Of a stretch of 64,000 nt of DNA, positions 50,657-60,796 are shown in pieces. The first letter of the stretch is position 1; each line of letters starts with the position of its first letter. The position numbers and the translations under genes are program-made. The stretch comes from Bradyrhizobium arachidis (GTDB lineage: Bacteria; Pseudomonadota; Alphaproteobacteria; Rhizobiales; Xanthobacteraceae). The notes below the pieces were generated by a model that did not search any database, was not told the origin of the DNA, and saw nothing but the letters and a program-made list of their open reading frames with translations. The stretch is taken from positions 2,790,001 through 2,854,000 of the forward strand of contig NZ_CP077970.1 in the NCBI RefSeq assembly GCF_024758505.1. Reading direction: 5' to 3'.

Positions 50657-51982
50657 TTAGAACTCGCTGACCTTGCCCCAGGCGCTCATTTTCAGCCGCT
50701 CGGGCCTGTAGGGTCGCGGGTCGACGATCGGCGGACTGCCCGTGATGATGTCGGCGATCATATGCCCCGCGCCCGGACCAATTCCAAAACCGTGGCCGCT
50801 GAACCCCGCCGCAAGGATGAAACCCGGAATCGATTCAACTTCACCGATTGCGGGAATGCCGTCCGGCGTGCTGTCGATGTAGCCGGCCCAGACGTTTGAG
50901 ATTGCGACGTGCCGGAGTTCCGGCACGAGCTTACAGGCTCGCCGATGCGTCAGCCGAATCTGCCTCATGTCAGGACGAGGATCGAGCGTCCGGTTCAGCT
51001 CCATCGGGGTCACCGCGTCGAGCCGCCATTTCGCCAAGGATTCATGACCCTGCCTCATGCCTTCGAAGGCCCCGGGGCTAAGACTTCGCCACCGGCGAGC
51101 GAACATGGGCAGGAATTCGCGGCCAAATCTGAACTGCTGCGGCGTGGGATCGACACGCGCGCGCCCGCTGATTGCCAGCGTGTATCCGCCATCGCCACGC
51201 CGGGTGAGCGACACGAGCCCGGCGTATAGGGCATCAGGCAGCCCGGCCGCGCCGGAAGCCAGGGCGAGAATGGAAGAGCGCACGGATGCCTGTGGGAAGC
51301 GGATTCCAAGCTGGTTGCAGAATGAGGAGGCCCACGCGCCTCCTGCCATGACCACCGTCTTCGTCCGGATGGTGCCGGCTTCGGTCACCACCCCGCTGAC
51401 CCGGCCGGCAGTGAGCTCTACGCCGCGAGCCGCGCAAAGCTGGTGCACCGTGCCACCCGCCGCCATGATCCCGCGCGCAGCGACGGGCACGGCCTTTGAA
51501 GTATCTGCCGTCCCGTCTGTCGGCGAGAAGACGCCGCCCTTCCACTTGCGACCGGTCGCCTTGCCTCTCTCGCCCGCTTCCTCCGCACTCAGCATGTGCG
51601 TCGTGACACCGACAGTCCTGGCAAAGTCTCGCCACTTTGCCCAGCCAGCCAGCTCATTTTCGTCGTTCGACAGATACAACAGGCCACAGCGGCGAAAACC
51701 CGTATCTTCACGGGTCTCTCCGGCAACTCGCTCCCAGAGATCCAGGCTCTTGGTCGCAAGCGGCAACTCGCGCGCATCGCGGTTCTGTTGGCGGCACCAT
51801 CCCCAGTTGCGGCTGGACTGCTCGGCGGCGACGCGGCCCTTCTCGAGCAAGGCAACCTTCAGCCCGCGCCGGGCGAGATAGTAGCTTGTGAACACGCCCA
51901 CCACGCCGCCGCCGATCACCACGACGTCGGCCTCACGAGGCAGGGATAGACTGGATTCGATATGCAGGAGCGGCGCGCTCAT
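50657..51982 (-). CDS. FAD-dependent oxidoreductase, DAO family (amine/amino acid oxidase) 1
   Basis: A 441-residue flavoenzyme of the D-amino-acid-oxidase superfamily. The FAD motif is VVVIGGGVVGVFTSYYLARR at about residue 20. SSRNWGWCRQQNRDARELPL follows, a segment typical of the branch. The C-terminus contains the conserved FAD/substrate region SNVWAGYIDSTPDGIPAIGE and ILAAGFSGHGFGIGPGAG. It presumably oxidises an amino acid or secondary amine, yielding an imine or aldehyde. It lies behind the Lrp gene on the minus strand, divergent from the ABC importer. Whether it is covalently flavinylated is not evident. Confidence 0.9.
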   Translation of the reverse strand: MSAPLLHIESSLSLPREADVVVIGGGVVGVFTSYYLARRGLKVALLEKGRVAAEQSSRNWGWCRQQNRDARELPLATKSLDLWERVAGETREDTGFRRCGLLYLSNDENELAGWAKWRDFARTVGVTTHMLSAEEAGERGKATGRKWKGGVFSPTDGTADTSKAVPVAARGIMAAGGTVHQLCAARGVELTAGRVSGVVTEAGTIRTKTVVMAGGAWASSFCNQLGIRFPQASVRSSILALASGAAGLPDALYAGLVSLTRRGDGGYTLAISGRARVDPTPQQFRFGREFLPMFARRWRSLSPGAFEGMRQGHESLAKWRLDAVTPMELNRTLDPRPDMRQIRLTHRRACKLVPELRHVAISNVWAGYIDSTPDGIPAIGEVESIPGFILAAGFSGHGFGIGPGAGHMIADIITGSPPIVDPRPYRPERLKMSAWGKVSEF

Positions 51983-52641
51983 CGGACAGGGAATCTCCGG
52001 TAGTTGCCCGTAGCGTAACCGAGGAATTGCGGCAGGCCCCGCGGACTTTCGCCATGAGACCGAATATCCTGCGGTTTACTGCCTTTGACACAGGCATATA
52101 TTGCGCAAAATACTTTGCTTGCGCCGCAGCTTGCCGGCGGCGAGACCGATTCACGTGCTCCTGCAATCCAAGGCGCGCCTTATGGCAAGCGCCTAGGCAG
52201 GCCTTGCCTCGCAGATTGAAATGCCAAATCGGACTTCGTTTTCAGAAGTTCCTGCTGCTTCGATGCCGGCTTTCGGCGACTCCGGGGTGATTGAAATCGT
52301 CAAGATCGGCAGAACCAACCGATCGATCGGCCAAAGTCCATAGAGGCAACTTGCATGAGCCGTGTCCAGGAGCAGGCCTTCGCGGAAGCGATCAAGCCAT
52401 GACGCGGATGCCATCTGAGCTTCGCTTCGATCGAGATCGCCGATCAGGTGGGCACTGCGCTCTGAGCAACAGCTCTTGCTTCTTGCGCGAAGAGGCCTGA
52501 ATCATGTCGCAGCCTCCAACGAAGGAATGGCAAGTTGAGCGGCGAATTATTGACCTGTCGAAGGAGCGTGGAGGCGCAAGGAGCCGAAGGCGCCGGCCGC
52601 AGCAAGATGACGGCACTGGCTTGAAAATGGAGGATGCTCGC
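51983..52641. other. Divergent intergenic region before the ABC importer operon
   Basis: About 660 bases, or 520 if the importer ATPase starts at 52504. No supported gene: the open frames lack ribosome binding sites and known motifs. The region must hold the promoters of the DAO gene (minus) and the large importer/threonine operon (plus). I see no clear large palindrome or binding site. Confidence 0.4.
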
Positions 52642-54333
52642 ATGGCCTCTGGCATCCAGGTGGCAAGCTCTGACGATGTCGCGCTGTCGGTGCGCGAGTT
52701 GACCGTGAGTCTGCCGGAAGGAATGGAGCGGGCCTACGCCGTCGAGAACATCTCCTTCGATCTGAAACGCGGACAGATTCTCTGTATCATCGGGGAGTCC
52801 GGATCGGGCAAGTCGGTCACCGCGAATGCGATCATGGGGCTTCTACCGAAAGCGATCCGGGTCTCTTCGGGTGCGATCCACCTGGATGGGACGAACATGG
52901 TGGGCCTCTCGTCCGACAAGCTCCGCAGCCTGCGCGGCCGCGTCGTTTCGATGATCTTTCAAGACCCTCTCTCGGCGCTCAACCCGCTGATGACCGTGGG
53001 GGCGCAGATCGAGGAGGTGATGGCGGCGCACGATGTTGGCACGCTCGCCTCCCGTCGCAGCCGGGCCATGGATCTGTTCGTTGAAGTGGGGCTGCCTGAT
53101 CCTCAGCTCATGTATCACCAGTATCCATTCCGCCTGTCGGGCGGACAGCGGCAGCGGGTCATGATTGCCATGGCTCTTGCGCTTGAGCCTGCGATCCTGA
53201 TCGCGGACGAGCCAACCACCGCACTGGACGTGACCACCCAGGCTCAGATCCTCCAATTGATCCGCGATATCCAGCGGCGCAAGGGGATGAGCGTCATGTT
53301 CATCACCCATGACTTCGGCGTCGTGGCGGAGATTGCCGATTCCGTCGTGGTGATGGAGAAAGGTCAATGCGTCGAGCAGGGCACTGCAGAGCAGATTCTG
53401 ACGTCGCCCAATCATCTCTATACGCGCCGCCTGATCGCGGCTGTGCCGCATCTGACCGGCAAAAACCGCATTCCGCTGGAAACTGCGGAAGAGATTTCTA
53501 TCCTGAAGGTTGAAGGTCTCGCCAAGACCTATCGCAGCGGCAGCGCGCTTTTCGGTACGCAGCGCATCGTGCCTGCGGTGAATGGCGTCACGTTCGACCT
53601 CACCTCGGGACGCACGCTTGGCGTTGTCGGGGAAAGCGGCTCGGGCAAATCGTCGCTTGGCCGGCTGCTGATCAAGCTCATGGAGGGCGACGGCGGCTCG
53701 ATCCTGTTCGAAGGCCGCGACATTGCCCGACTTTCCGAAACCGAGTTTCGCTCGCTTCGGCCGAAAATCCAGATGATCTTTCAGGATCCTTTTGCCTCGC
53801 TCAATCCCCGGTCGACGGTAGGGCACATTCTCACGGTCGGCCCGGTCGCGCATGGAATGCCCTACAGCGAGGCCGCCGAGCGGGCGCGGGAGCTTCTGTC
53901 TCACGTCGGCTTGGACGCAGGAGCTTTTGATCGCTATCCCCACGAGTTTTCCGGCGGGCAGCGCCAGCGCATTGGTATCGCGCGGGCGCTCATGTTCAAG
54001 CCAAAGCTGCTGATTGCCGACGAAGCGGTCTCTGCGCTCGACGTATCCATCCAGGCCCAGATTCTGAAGCTGCTGGATCAGATTCATCGCGAGACGGGCG
54101 TCTCGAGGATCTTCATCACCCATGATCTGCGCGTCGCAAGCCAGATCTGCGATGAGATTGCCGTCATGCATCGCGGACAGATCGTTGAACGCGGACCGCC
54201 GTCCCAGATCTTCATCGACCCGAAATCCAGCTACACGCGTGAACTGGTGGCAGCGATCCCCGGCGAGCAGCCAGGCGGCCTGCCTCAAGATGATAGCCGC
54301 GTCGAACACCACAGGCAAGGAGAGACGTTATGA
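52642..54333 (+). CDS. Fused dipeptide/oligopeptide-type ABC transporter ATPase (two nucleotide-binding domains)
   Basis: About 563 residues from ATG 52642, which has GGAGG 8 bases upstream; ATG 52504 would add 46 charged, low-complexity residues. It fuses DppD-like and DppF-like ATPases in one chain. Half 1 has Walker [15 protein letters not shown], signature [19 protein letters not shown] and Walker [13 protein letters not shown]. Half 2 has [29 protein letters not shown] and [12 protein letters not shown]. It drives the two permeases further down. The binding-protein gene overlaps its stop by 4 bases. Confidence 0.93.
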   Translation: MASGIQVASSDDVALSVRELTVSLPEGMERAYAVENISFDLKRGQILCIIGESGSGKSVTANAIMGLLPKAIRVSSGAIHLDGTNMVGLSSDKLRSLRGRVVSMIFQDPLSALNPLMTVGAQIEEVMAAHDVGTLASRRSRAMDLFVEVGLPDPQLMYHQYPFRLSGGQRQRVMIAMALALEPAILIADEPTTALDVTTQAQILQLIRDIQRRKGMSVMFITHDFGVVAEIADSVVVMEKGQCVEQGTAEQILTSPNHLYTRRLIAAVPHLTGKNRIPLETAEEISILKVEGLAKTYRSGSALFGTQRIVPAVNGVTFDLTSGRTLGVVGESGSGKSSLGRLLIKLMEGDGGSILFEGRDIARLSETEFRSLRPKIQMIFQDPFASLNPRSTVGHILTVGPVAHGMPYSEAAERARELLSHVGLDAGAFDRYPHEFSGGQRQRIGIARALMFKPKLLIADEAVSALDVSIQAQILKLLDQIHRETGVSRIFITHDLRVASQICDEIAVMHRGQIVERGPPSQIFIDPKSSYTRELVAAIPGEQPGGLPQDDSRVEHHRQGETL

Positions 54334-56000
54334 CCAAGCGTTCTGCGACGACATCGACCTACTCGCGGCGCGATACCCTGCGCATGGTGGCAATTGGCGG
54401 AGCCGCCGGCCTCTTCGCGCCCAATCTCTTGGGCAAGCCCGCCTATGCTCGCACCTCCTCGGCAAAGCCAACAGGCCGCGTGATCGTCGGGCTTGGACAG
54501 GAGCCGACCGTCTTCAATCCGCTGATGGTCCACATTGAAGTCGACGATGGCGTGCATTTCTCGGTTTTCGACGCGCTCTTCCGCATCGATCCTCAAGGCG
54601 TCATTCAGCCCAACCTGGCCGTGGAAGTGCCGAACCAGAAGAACGGCGGCATTTCGGAAGACGGTCTCAAATGGCGCATTCGCTTGCGCGACGATGTCCG
54701 CTGGCACGACGGCAAGCCTTTCAGCGCCGAGGACGTGAAGTTCACGCTCGAACTGATCACGAATCCCAACTTCCGGAGTTGGCGCACGTCCGGCCATTCT
54801 CTCGTGCGCGACATCACGGTGGTCTCGCCTACGGAGATCTCGTGGCGAATGGAAGAGGCCTTTGCGCCCTATTTGTCGTTCTTGACCGAAACCTTCATCG
54901 TGCCCAAGCACATCCTCGAGAAAGAGGCCAATCCGAACACCGCCGCCTTCAACCAGGCGCCGGTCGGCACCGGCGCGTTCAAGTGGGGCAAGCGGGTTGC
55001 TGGTGATCATCTCGAACTCGTGGCCAACACCGAATATTTCGGTGAAGGCCCTCATATCGAGCGGCTGGTCTTCAAATACATTCCCGATCTCACCGTCCTC
55101 TACACCCAGTTCAAGAGCGGCGACATCGATCTCGTGGGTCAGCCCTACATCACTCCCGATCACTATGGCGAAGCCAAGACCCTGCCGAACCGCGTGGTGA
55201 CGCTGGTTCCGAGGGCCTCGTTCGAATCCTTCTACCTGAACCTCGAGCGCCCGCAGTTCAAGGAACTTGCGGTCCGCGAGGCGCTTTATGCGGCGATCGA
55301 CAAGGAGGCGATTATCCAGGGGCTCTACTACGGCGTGCCGACGCCGACGGAGACCTTCATGCCGCGGCAGTCCTTCTTCTTCAACGCCAATCTGCCGCTG
55401 CACCAATTCGACCTGAATCGCGCGCGCAAGATACTCGATCAGGCCGGCTGGGCGCCGGGTGGCGACGGCATTCGCACCAAGAATGGCGTTCGTCTGTCCT
55501 TTACCAATTCGACCACGTCCGGCGATCCCCTCCGCGAACAGGTGCAGCAGTTCCTGCAGCAGACGTTTGCTCAGCTAGGCGTCGAGATGAAGATATCGAA
55601 CTTGCCCGCCGCCGTGATGTGGGGCGAGTTCTGGATGCAATCGCAATTCGATTCCGTGATCGTCGGCAGCTCGTACCTGATCGGCGCCGATCCGGATGTC
55701 ACCAATCGCATACACTCGCGCTCGATCGGAGTGAAGGGCGGTCGCGGCTCGAACAATGCGCAGTATGCAAATCCGGAGGTCGACGCCCTGCTCGACAAGG
55801 GCGCGCGCACTTTCGATCCTGAAGCCCGGCGCGCGATCTACTCTCGTGTCCAGGAACTTGTTCGTCGCGACCTGCCTTTCCTTCCGTTGTACCAGAGCAA
55901 TGCGGTCGAAGGTCTCAAGAAAGGGATCAACGGCTTCGTGCCGAACGGGAATACGCGCACGGAATCCTGGAATGCGCTGGCCTGGTACTGGGCGAGCTGA
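54330..56000 (+). CDS. Peptide/opine-type substrate-binding protein (SBP_bac_5)
   Basis: A 556-residue periplasmic binding protein of the DppA/OppA family. The signal has a twin-arginine motif (SRRDTLRM) before a short hydrophobic stretch, so export is probably by the Tat route. The family signature appears in KWRIRLRDDVRWHDGKPFSA followed by EDVKFTLELI, and in PVGTGAFKWGKRVAG. These proteins take up peptides, opines, glutathione or similar solutes. Here, with a flavoenzyme and threonine genes downstream, the ligand may be an amino-acid conjugate; this is inference. Confidence 0.92.
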   Translation: MTKRSATTSTYSRRDTLRMVAIGGAAGLFAPNLLGKPAYARTSSAKPTGRVIVGLGQEPTVFNPLMVHIEVDDGVHFSVFDALFRIDPQGVIQPNLAVEVPNQKNGGISEDGLKWRIRLRDDVRWHDGKPFSAEDVKFTLELITNPNFRSWRTSGHSLVRDITVVSPTEISWRMEEAFAPYLSFLTETFIVPKHILEKEANPNTAAFNQAPVGTGAFKWGKRVAGDHLELVANTEYFGEGPHIERLVFKYIPDLTVLYTQFKSGDIDLVGQPYITPDHYGEAKTLPNRVVTLVPRASFESFYLNLERPQFKELAVREALYAAIDKEAIIQGLYYGVPTPTETFMPRQSFFFNANLPLHQFDLNRARKILDQAGWAPGGDGIRTKNGVRLSFTNSTTSGDPLREQVQQFLQQTFAQLGVEMKISNLPAAVMWGEFWMQSQFDSVIVGSSYLIGADPDVTNRIHSRSIGVKGGRGSNNAQYANPEVDALLDKGARTFDPEARRAIYSRVQELVRRDLPFLPLYQSNAVEGLKKGINGFVPNGNTRTESWNALAWYWAS

Positions 56001-56061
56001 TGTCCTGCCGCCGAACCTTGAAGGACGGCGAACGGCATAGTCACGCTAACGGAGGTCTCGG

Positions 56062-57012
56062 ATGTCCGCCTTCCTGCTCAATCGTCTCTCGCAGAGCATC
56101 GTGCTGCTGGTGATCGTCTCGATCATCGGCTTCACGGTTCTCAACTTCATGCCGGGCGGGCCTCTCGCGCAATTCGGTCTCGATCCCGGCATGACGCAGA
56201 AGGATGTTGAGCGACTTGCAGCGCAGCTGGGGCTCAACCGGCCGCTCTGGATTCAATATCTCGATTGGGCCTGGCGGCTAATTCGGGGCGACTGGGGGCA
56301 CTCCTTCCGCGATGGCTCTGCCGTGCTGTCGGTGATTGGTCGACATCTGCTGGCGACGCTGCTGCTGATGGGTACGTCCACCGCATTTGCGATTGCGGTC
56401 GGTGCCTGGATCGGAATCCGCGGCGCCACCCACCGCTATTCCCTGTTTGACTACTGCGCGACCGTCGGCGCCATGGTTGCCCTGTCGGTCCCGACCTTCT
56501 GGTTCGGCCTCATCGGCATCTATATCTTCACGCTGAAGCTCGGGTGGGTTCCTGCAGGTAACATGTACACGATTGGCGACGGCTCGGTGCTGGATTATCT
56601 GCACCATTTGATCCTGCCGAGCCTGGTGCTGTCGTTGGTTCATGTCGCCGTCTGGAGCCGCTACATGCGCACGGCGACGCTCGACGCGCTCAGTCAGGAT
56701 TTCGTCAAGACCGCCCGCGCCAAGGGCGTGAGCGAGCGTCGTATCCTGCTGAAGCACGTCGTCGGCAATGCACTGTTGCCGATGATCACCCTCGCCGGGA
56801 TGCAATTGCCCAGCATTCTGACCGGCGCACTAGTGACCGAGACGGTCTTCACCTGGCCGGGAATGGGGCGGCTGTTTCTCGACAGCCTCGGCTACAGTGA
56901 CTATCCGATGGTGATGGGACTGTTGATCTTCTCGGCCATATTGGTCGTGCTGGGCAACCTGATCGCAGACATCGTCATCGCTACCGTGGATCCGCGCATT
57001 CGGCTGGGCTGA
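56062..57012 (+). CDS. Dipeptide-type ABC transporter permease (DppB-like)
   Basis: A 316-residue permease with about six membrane helices. It begins FLLNRLSQSIVLLVIVSIIG and has the DppB family's FMPGGPLAQFGLDPG loop. The EAA motif is at SQDFVKTARAKGVSERRIL, and VTETVFTWPGMGRLFLDSL is the family hallmark near the C-terminus. Confidence 0.95.
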   Translation: MSAFLLNRLSQSIVLLVIVSIIGFTVLNFMPGGPLAQFGLDPGMTQKDVERLAAQLGLNRPLWIQYLDWAWRLIRGDWGHSFRDGSAVLSVIGRHLLATLLLMGTSTAFAIAVGAWIGIRGATHRYSLFDYCATVGAMVALSVPTFWFGLIGIYIFTLKLGWVPAGNMYTIGDGSVLDYLHHLILPSLVLSLVHVAVWSRYMRTATLDALSQDFVKTARAKGVSERRILLKHVVGNALLPMITLAGMQLPSILTGALVTETVFTWPGMGRLFLDSLGYSDYPMVMGLLIFSAILVVLGNLIADIVIATVDPRIRLG

Positions 57013-57050
57013 GCCCACCGGCTCACCCTTGTTATCAGGAGGCAGCAGAT

Positions 57051-57929
57051 ATGACCGCCATCGTCGTGCACGCAGCTCCTAGCCGCTGGTGGCACAGCCG
57101 TGCGGTGGCGCGCTTCATGCGCCATCATCTGGCACTTGTCGGAATCGCGATGATCACCCTGCTTGTGTTGGCGTGCGTCCTCGGCCCCTATGCCTTGCCC
57201 TATGACACGCTCCAGATCGATCTGCGCGCCCGCTTTGCTCCGCCTCTCAGCGGTCACCACTATCTCGGCACCGATCCTCTGGGACGTGACTTGGCCGCGC
57301 GGCTATTGGTGGCCGGGCGCGTATCGCTGCTGGTGGGATTCTCCGCGATGCTGCTATCGACGCTGATCGGAACCATGATCGGCGTGACGGCGGGCTATCG
57401 CGGTGGTTGGGTCGGGGCGGCACTGATGCGCACGGTGGACGGCTTCCTTTCCTATCCCTCGATCTTCCTCGTGCTGGCGCTGGCCGCGCTGCTGCGGCCG
57501 AGCCCGGTGATGATCACCGTCATCATTGCCGCCACGAGCTGGATGGAGACCGCCAGAATCGTCGAAGCCGAGGTCCGCTCACTGCGCGAGCGCGAGTTTG
57601 TCCAGGCTGCCCGCATGGTGGGGCTGAGCCGCCGGCATATCATGTTCCGCGAGATCCTGCCCAATGCCATGGGCCCGATCATCGTCGCCGCAAGCCTGGC
57701 GGTCGCCCGCGCGATCCTTCTGGAAGCCTATATCAGCTTCCTCGGCTACGGGATCCAGCCGCCACTGCCGAGCTGGGGCAACATGCTCAACGGAGCCCAG
57801 CAGTATCTGGCGAGCGCTCCATGGCTCGCCATCATTCCCGGCGCCGCGATTACGATTGCAGTGACGAGCTTCAACTTCATCGGCGATGGCTTGCGAGATG
57901 CCCTCGACGTTCGAAATGACCACATCTGA
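57051..57929 (+). CDS. Dipeptide-type ABC transporter permease (DppC-like)
   Basis: A 292-residue permease with AGGAGG upstream. The DppC signature GTDPLGRDLAARLLVAGRVS is present, and the EAA motif REREFVQAARMVGLSRRHIM. The C-terminal loop LGYGIQPPLPSWGNMLN is also typical. It pairs with DppB-like to make the importer's channel. The DAO-type gene follows 55 bases later. Confidence 0.95.
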   Translation: MTAIVVHAAPSRWWHSRAVARFMRHHLALVGIAMITLLVLACVLGPYALPYDTLQIDLRARFAPPLSGHHYLGTDPLGRDLAARLLVAGRVSLLVGFSAMLLSTLIGTMIGVTAGYRGGWVGAALMRTVDGFLSYPSIFLVLALAALLRPSPVMITVIIAATSWMETARIVEAEVRSLREREFVQAARMVGLSRRHIMFREILPNAMGPIIVAASLAVARAILLEAYISFLGYGIQPPLPSWGNMLNGAQQYLASAPWLAIIPGAAITIAVTSFNFIGDGLRDALDVRNDHI

Positions 57930-57984
57930 CCAGCTCGAGCCAAGCCTCGGCTGAGCACGACAAGACATAAGAGAAGCAAACGCC

Positions 57985-59295
57985 ATGCATGGGCCCAGAG
58001 TAGACGAGAAGGCGACGCCCTACTGGTGGGAAGCCGCCCCGCTGAAGCCGCCGCCTCCGCAACCCTTGCCCAAGAAGCTCGACGTGCTGATCGTGGGCGC
58101 GGGCTATGCCGGACTTTCCGCTGGTCTGGTGCTCGCGCGCGAGGGGCGCTCGGTTGTTGCCTTTGATGCGATGGATCCGGGTGAAGGGGCCTCGACTCGC
58201 AACGGCGGAATCACTAGCGGAACCATTCGTCCGGATTACGCTGCGCTCACGCGGCGGTTCGGTGAAGAGAAGGCGCTGGCGATCGAGGCGGAAGGCAAGG
58301 CCGCTCGCGAGTTCCTGTACGATTTCATCAAGACGGAAGGGCTCGCCTGCGACTTCCAGCCGGTGGGGCAGTTCAAGGGCGCCTTCGGCTATGAGCAATA
58401 CGAAGCCATGGCGCGTACTGCGGAGAGGCTCGCGAAGAAACTGGGGATCGAGGCTTATGCGGTTCCTTATGCCGAGCAGCGCAAGTACATCGGTACGGAT
58501 GTCTATCGCGGCGGCTCGGTTCGGATGGATATCGGCGGACTGCACCCGGCCAAATTCCACGCCGAACTGCTGCGGGTCGCGCTCGCTTCGGGATTGGCGG
58601 TCCACGCCCGGACGCCCGTGATCTCGATCGAAAGAGATGGCGCCGGATTCCGCGTCGTCACCGCGGCCGGTCCTGTGCGGGCAGGTCAGGTGCTGGTTTG
58701 TACCAACGGTTACACGGATGGTGCCGTGCCCTTCCTGCGCCGCAGGCTGGTCCCGGTCCGGAGCCGGATCATTGCGACCGAGGAACTCGCCTCCGAGGTC
58801 ATGATGCGGCTTATGCCGAAGGGCATGATGATCACCGAGAACCGGGAGGTTGGGTTCTATTACCGGCCGTCACCCGACGGCAGGCGCATCTTGCTGGGTG
58901 GCCGTGACAGCTCCCGCGTCGGCGATCCCATCGCTCCGAAGCTGCTTCTCCGCAAGGGCCTGGTCAATTTGTTTCCGGAACTGGAGAGCGTTCGCCTCTC
59001 ACACAGCTGGTTCGGCAATGTCGCGATGAACCGCGACATGATTCCGCGCATCTTCGAGAAGGACGGCATCGTCTACGCCACCGGCTTTTGCGGCTCGGGC
59101 GTGGTCTGGGCGCCCTGGGTCGGGATGCGTGCAGCCCACAAGCTCATGGGGCATGAGGAGCGGGCACGCACGGCCTTTGACTTCAGACCTCCGGCATTCA
59201 TCCCGTTCTATCGAGGCAATCCCTGGTTCATGCCCGCCTTCATTCAGGGCTACCGGATGCGTGACCGGATCGCGCAGTGGCGGGCCAGCCGCTGA
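57985..59295 (+). CDS. FAD-dependent oxidoreductase, DAO family (OrdL/PuuB-like) 2
   Basis: A 436-residue flavoenzyme of the glycine/D-amino-acid oxidase family. The N-terminus has YWWEAAP, then the FAD motif DVLIVGAGYAGLSAGLVLAR at about residue 32 and GEGASTRNGGITSGTI, a pattern of gamma-glutamylputrescine oxidase-like (PuuB/OrdL) enzymes. The C-terminus has the usual VYATGFCGSGVVWAPWVG region. It lies in the importer/threonine operon, so it is likely to oxidise the imported solute, releasing an amino acid. It is not closely similar to the DAO enzyme at 50657-51982. Confidence 0.88.
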   Translation: MHGPRVDEKATPYWWEAAPLKPPPPQPLPKKLDVLIVGAGYAGLSAGLVLAREGRSVVAFDAMDPGEGASTRNGGITSGTIRPDYAALTRRFGEEKALAIEAEGKAAREFLYDFIKTEGLACDFQPVGQFKGAFGYEQYEAMARTAERLAKKLGIEAYAVPYAEQRKYIGTDVYRGGSVRMDIGGLHPAKFHAELLRVALASGLAVHARTPVISIERDGAGFRVVTAAGPVRAGQVLVCTNGYTDGAVPFLRRRLVPVRSRIIATEELASEVMMRLMPKGMMITENREVGFYYRPSPDGRRILLGGRDSSRVGDPIAPKLLLRKGLVNLFPELESVRLSHSWFGNVAMNRDMIPRIFEKDGIVYATGFCGSGVVWAPWVGMRAAHKLMGHEERARTAFDFRPPAFIPFYRGNPWFMPAFIQGYRMRDRIAQWRASR

Positions 59296-59348
59296 AGGGT
59301 CGGCAGCATAAACCAGCGGCACTGCCGCCTCTCGAAAGAAGAGCATCG

Positions 59349-60770
59349 ATGCACTACGTCTCCACGCGGGGCCACTCAGGTCGAAAGCAATTTTGCGAGA
59401 CATTGCTTGAAGGCCTCGCCCCGGATGGCGGGCTGTACGTACCCGAGACCTACCCTCGTGTGGACGACGCGACGCTGGATGCGTGGCGTGCCTTGTCCTA
59501 CCCGAGCCTGGCCTTCGAGGTTCTGTCGCTCTACATCGGCGATATTCCCTCCGCCGACCTGAAAGCCATCTGTGAAAAGACCTACACTCCGGAGGTCTTT
59601 GGAAGCCCCAAGATTGCGCCGCTGCGACAGCTCGGGAAGGGACTTCACCTCCAGGAATTGTCGAACGGTCCCACGCTGGCGTTCAAAGACATGGCCATGC
59701 AGCTGCTCGGCAATCTGCTCGAGTACGAGTTGGCGCGCCGGCATGAGGACTTGAACATTCTGGGCGCGACCAGTGGCGACACCGGGAGCGCGGCCGAATA
59801 CGCCATGCGCGGCAAGAGAGGGGTGCGGGTCTTCATGTTGTCGCCCCGCGGGAGGATGAGCGCCTTTCAGCAAGCTCAGATGTTCAGCCTCCAGGACAGC
59901 AACATCCATAACATCACGATCGATGGTGTGTTCGACAACTGCCAGGATATCGTCAAACGTGTATCCAGCGATCTGGAATTCAAGCAGCGATACAGGATCG
60001 GTGCGGTTAATTCGATCAATTGGGCGAGGCTGCTGGCGCAGGTCGTCTATTACTTTTATGGGTATCTACAGGCGACCGAGCGGCGGTCGGCAGGTGCAAG
60101 CTTCACCGTGCCGTCAGGAAACTTCGGGAACATCTGCGCTGGTCATGTCGCGCGGATGATGGGATTACCGATATCCCGCCTCGTCCTTGCGACCAACGAG
60201 AACGACGTGCTCGACGAGTTTTTCCGGACCGGCATCTATCGCGTGCGAAGCCGAACCGACACGCTTGAAACATCGAGCCCCTCCATGGACATTTCCAAGG
60301 CCTCCAATCTCGAGCGTTTCGTGTTCGACCTGCTCGGTCGAGACGCTGGTCGGACCAAACTGCTGTTTGAGGATCAACTCAGGGAACGAGGGGCCTTCGA
60401 TCTAAGTGGAGATCCCTGCTTCGCCGATGCGGCAGCCCGCTTCGGCTTCCGCAGCGGCAGGAGCACCCATGCCGATAGGCTGGCGACGATCCGTGATACG
60501 TGGGGGCGCTACGACACCATGATCGACCCGCACACTGCAGATGGTGTGACGGTCGCGCATATGCACGGCTCCCCCGGGGAGCCGATGATCGTGCTCGAAA
60601 CTGCCCTGCCGATCAAATTCGCTGCGACGATCAGGGAAGCGTTGGGCCGCGAGCCGGATCGTCCAGCGCGTTTCGATGGCATCGAAGACTTGCCGAAACG
60701 GGTCGAGGCGCTTCCTGCGGATGCACAGGCAGTCAAGAACTACATCGCGCGCATTGCGCAGACCCACTAA
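59349..60770 (+). CDS. thrC: Threonine synthase
   Basis: A 473-residue PLP enzyme that converts O-phosphohomoserine to threonine. The PLP lysine is in NGPTLAFKDMAMQLLGNL at about residue 110. The phosphate-binding loop is GATSGDTGSAAEYAMRG. The length and the N-terminal STRGHSGRKQFCETLLEGLA fit the long bacterial/fungal class. A housekeeping copy probably exists elsewhere, because this one sits in a transport/catabolic run: it follows the DAO gene by 53 bases and precedes thrB by 26. Confidence 0.93.
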   Translation: MHYVSTRGHSGRKQFCETLLEGLAPDGGLYVPETYPRVDDATLDAWRALSYPSLAFEVLSLYIGDIPSADLKAICEKTYTPEVFGSPKIAPLRQLGKGLHLQELSNGPTLAFKDMAMQLLGNLLEYELARRHEDLNILGATSGDTGSAAEYAMRGKRGVRVFMLSPRGRMSAFQQAQMFSLQDSNIHNITIDGVFDNCQDIVKRVSSDLEFKQRYRIGAVNSINWARLLAQVVYYFYGYLQATERRSAGASFTVPSGNFGNICAGHVARMMGLPISRLVLATNENDVLDEFFRTGIYRVRSRTDTLETSSPSMDISKASNLERFVFDLLGRDAGRTKLLFEDQLRERGAFDLSGDPCFADAAARFGFRSGRSTHADRLATIRDTWGRYDTMIDPHTADGVTVAHMHGSPGEPMIVLETALPIKFAATIREALGREPDRPARFDGIEDLPKRVEALPADAQAVKNYIARIAQTH

Positions 60771-60796
60771 GCGGCTGAACCGGGAACTGCTGCGCC

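Noticed and set aside
52843..55406. Minus-strand frames of about 370-490 residues opposite the importer ATPase and binding protein
   Set aside because: Shadow frames of well-supported genes; no signal, motif or ribosome binding site.
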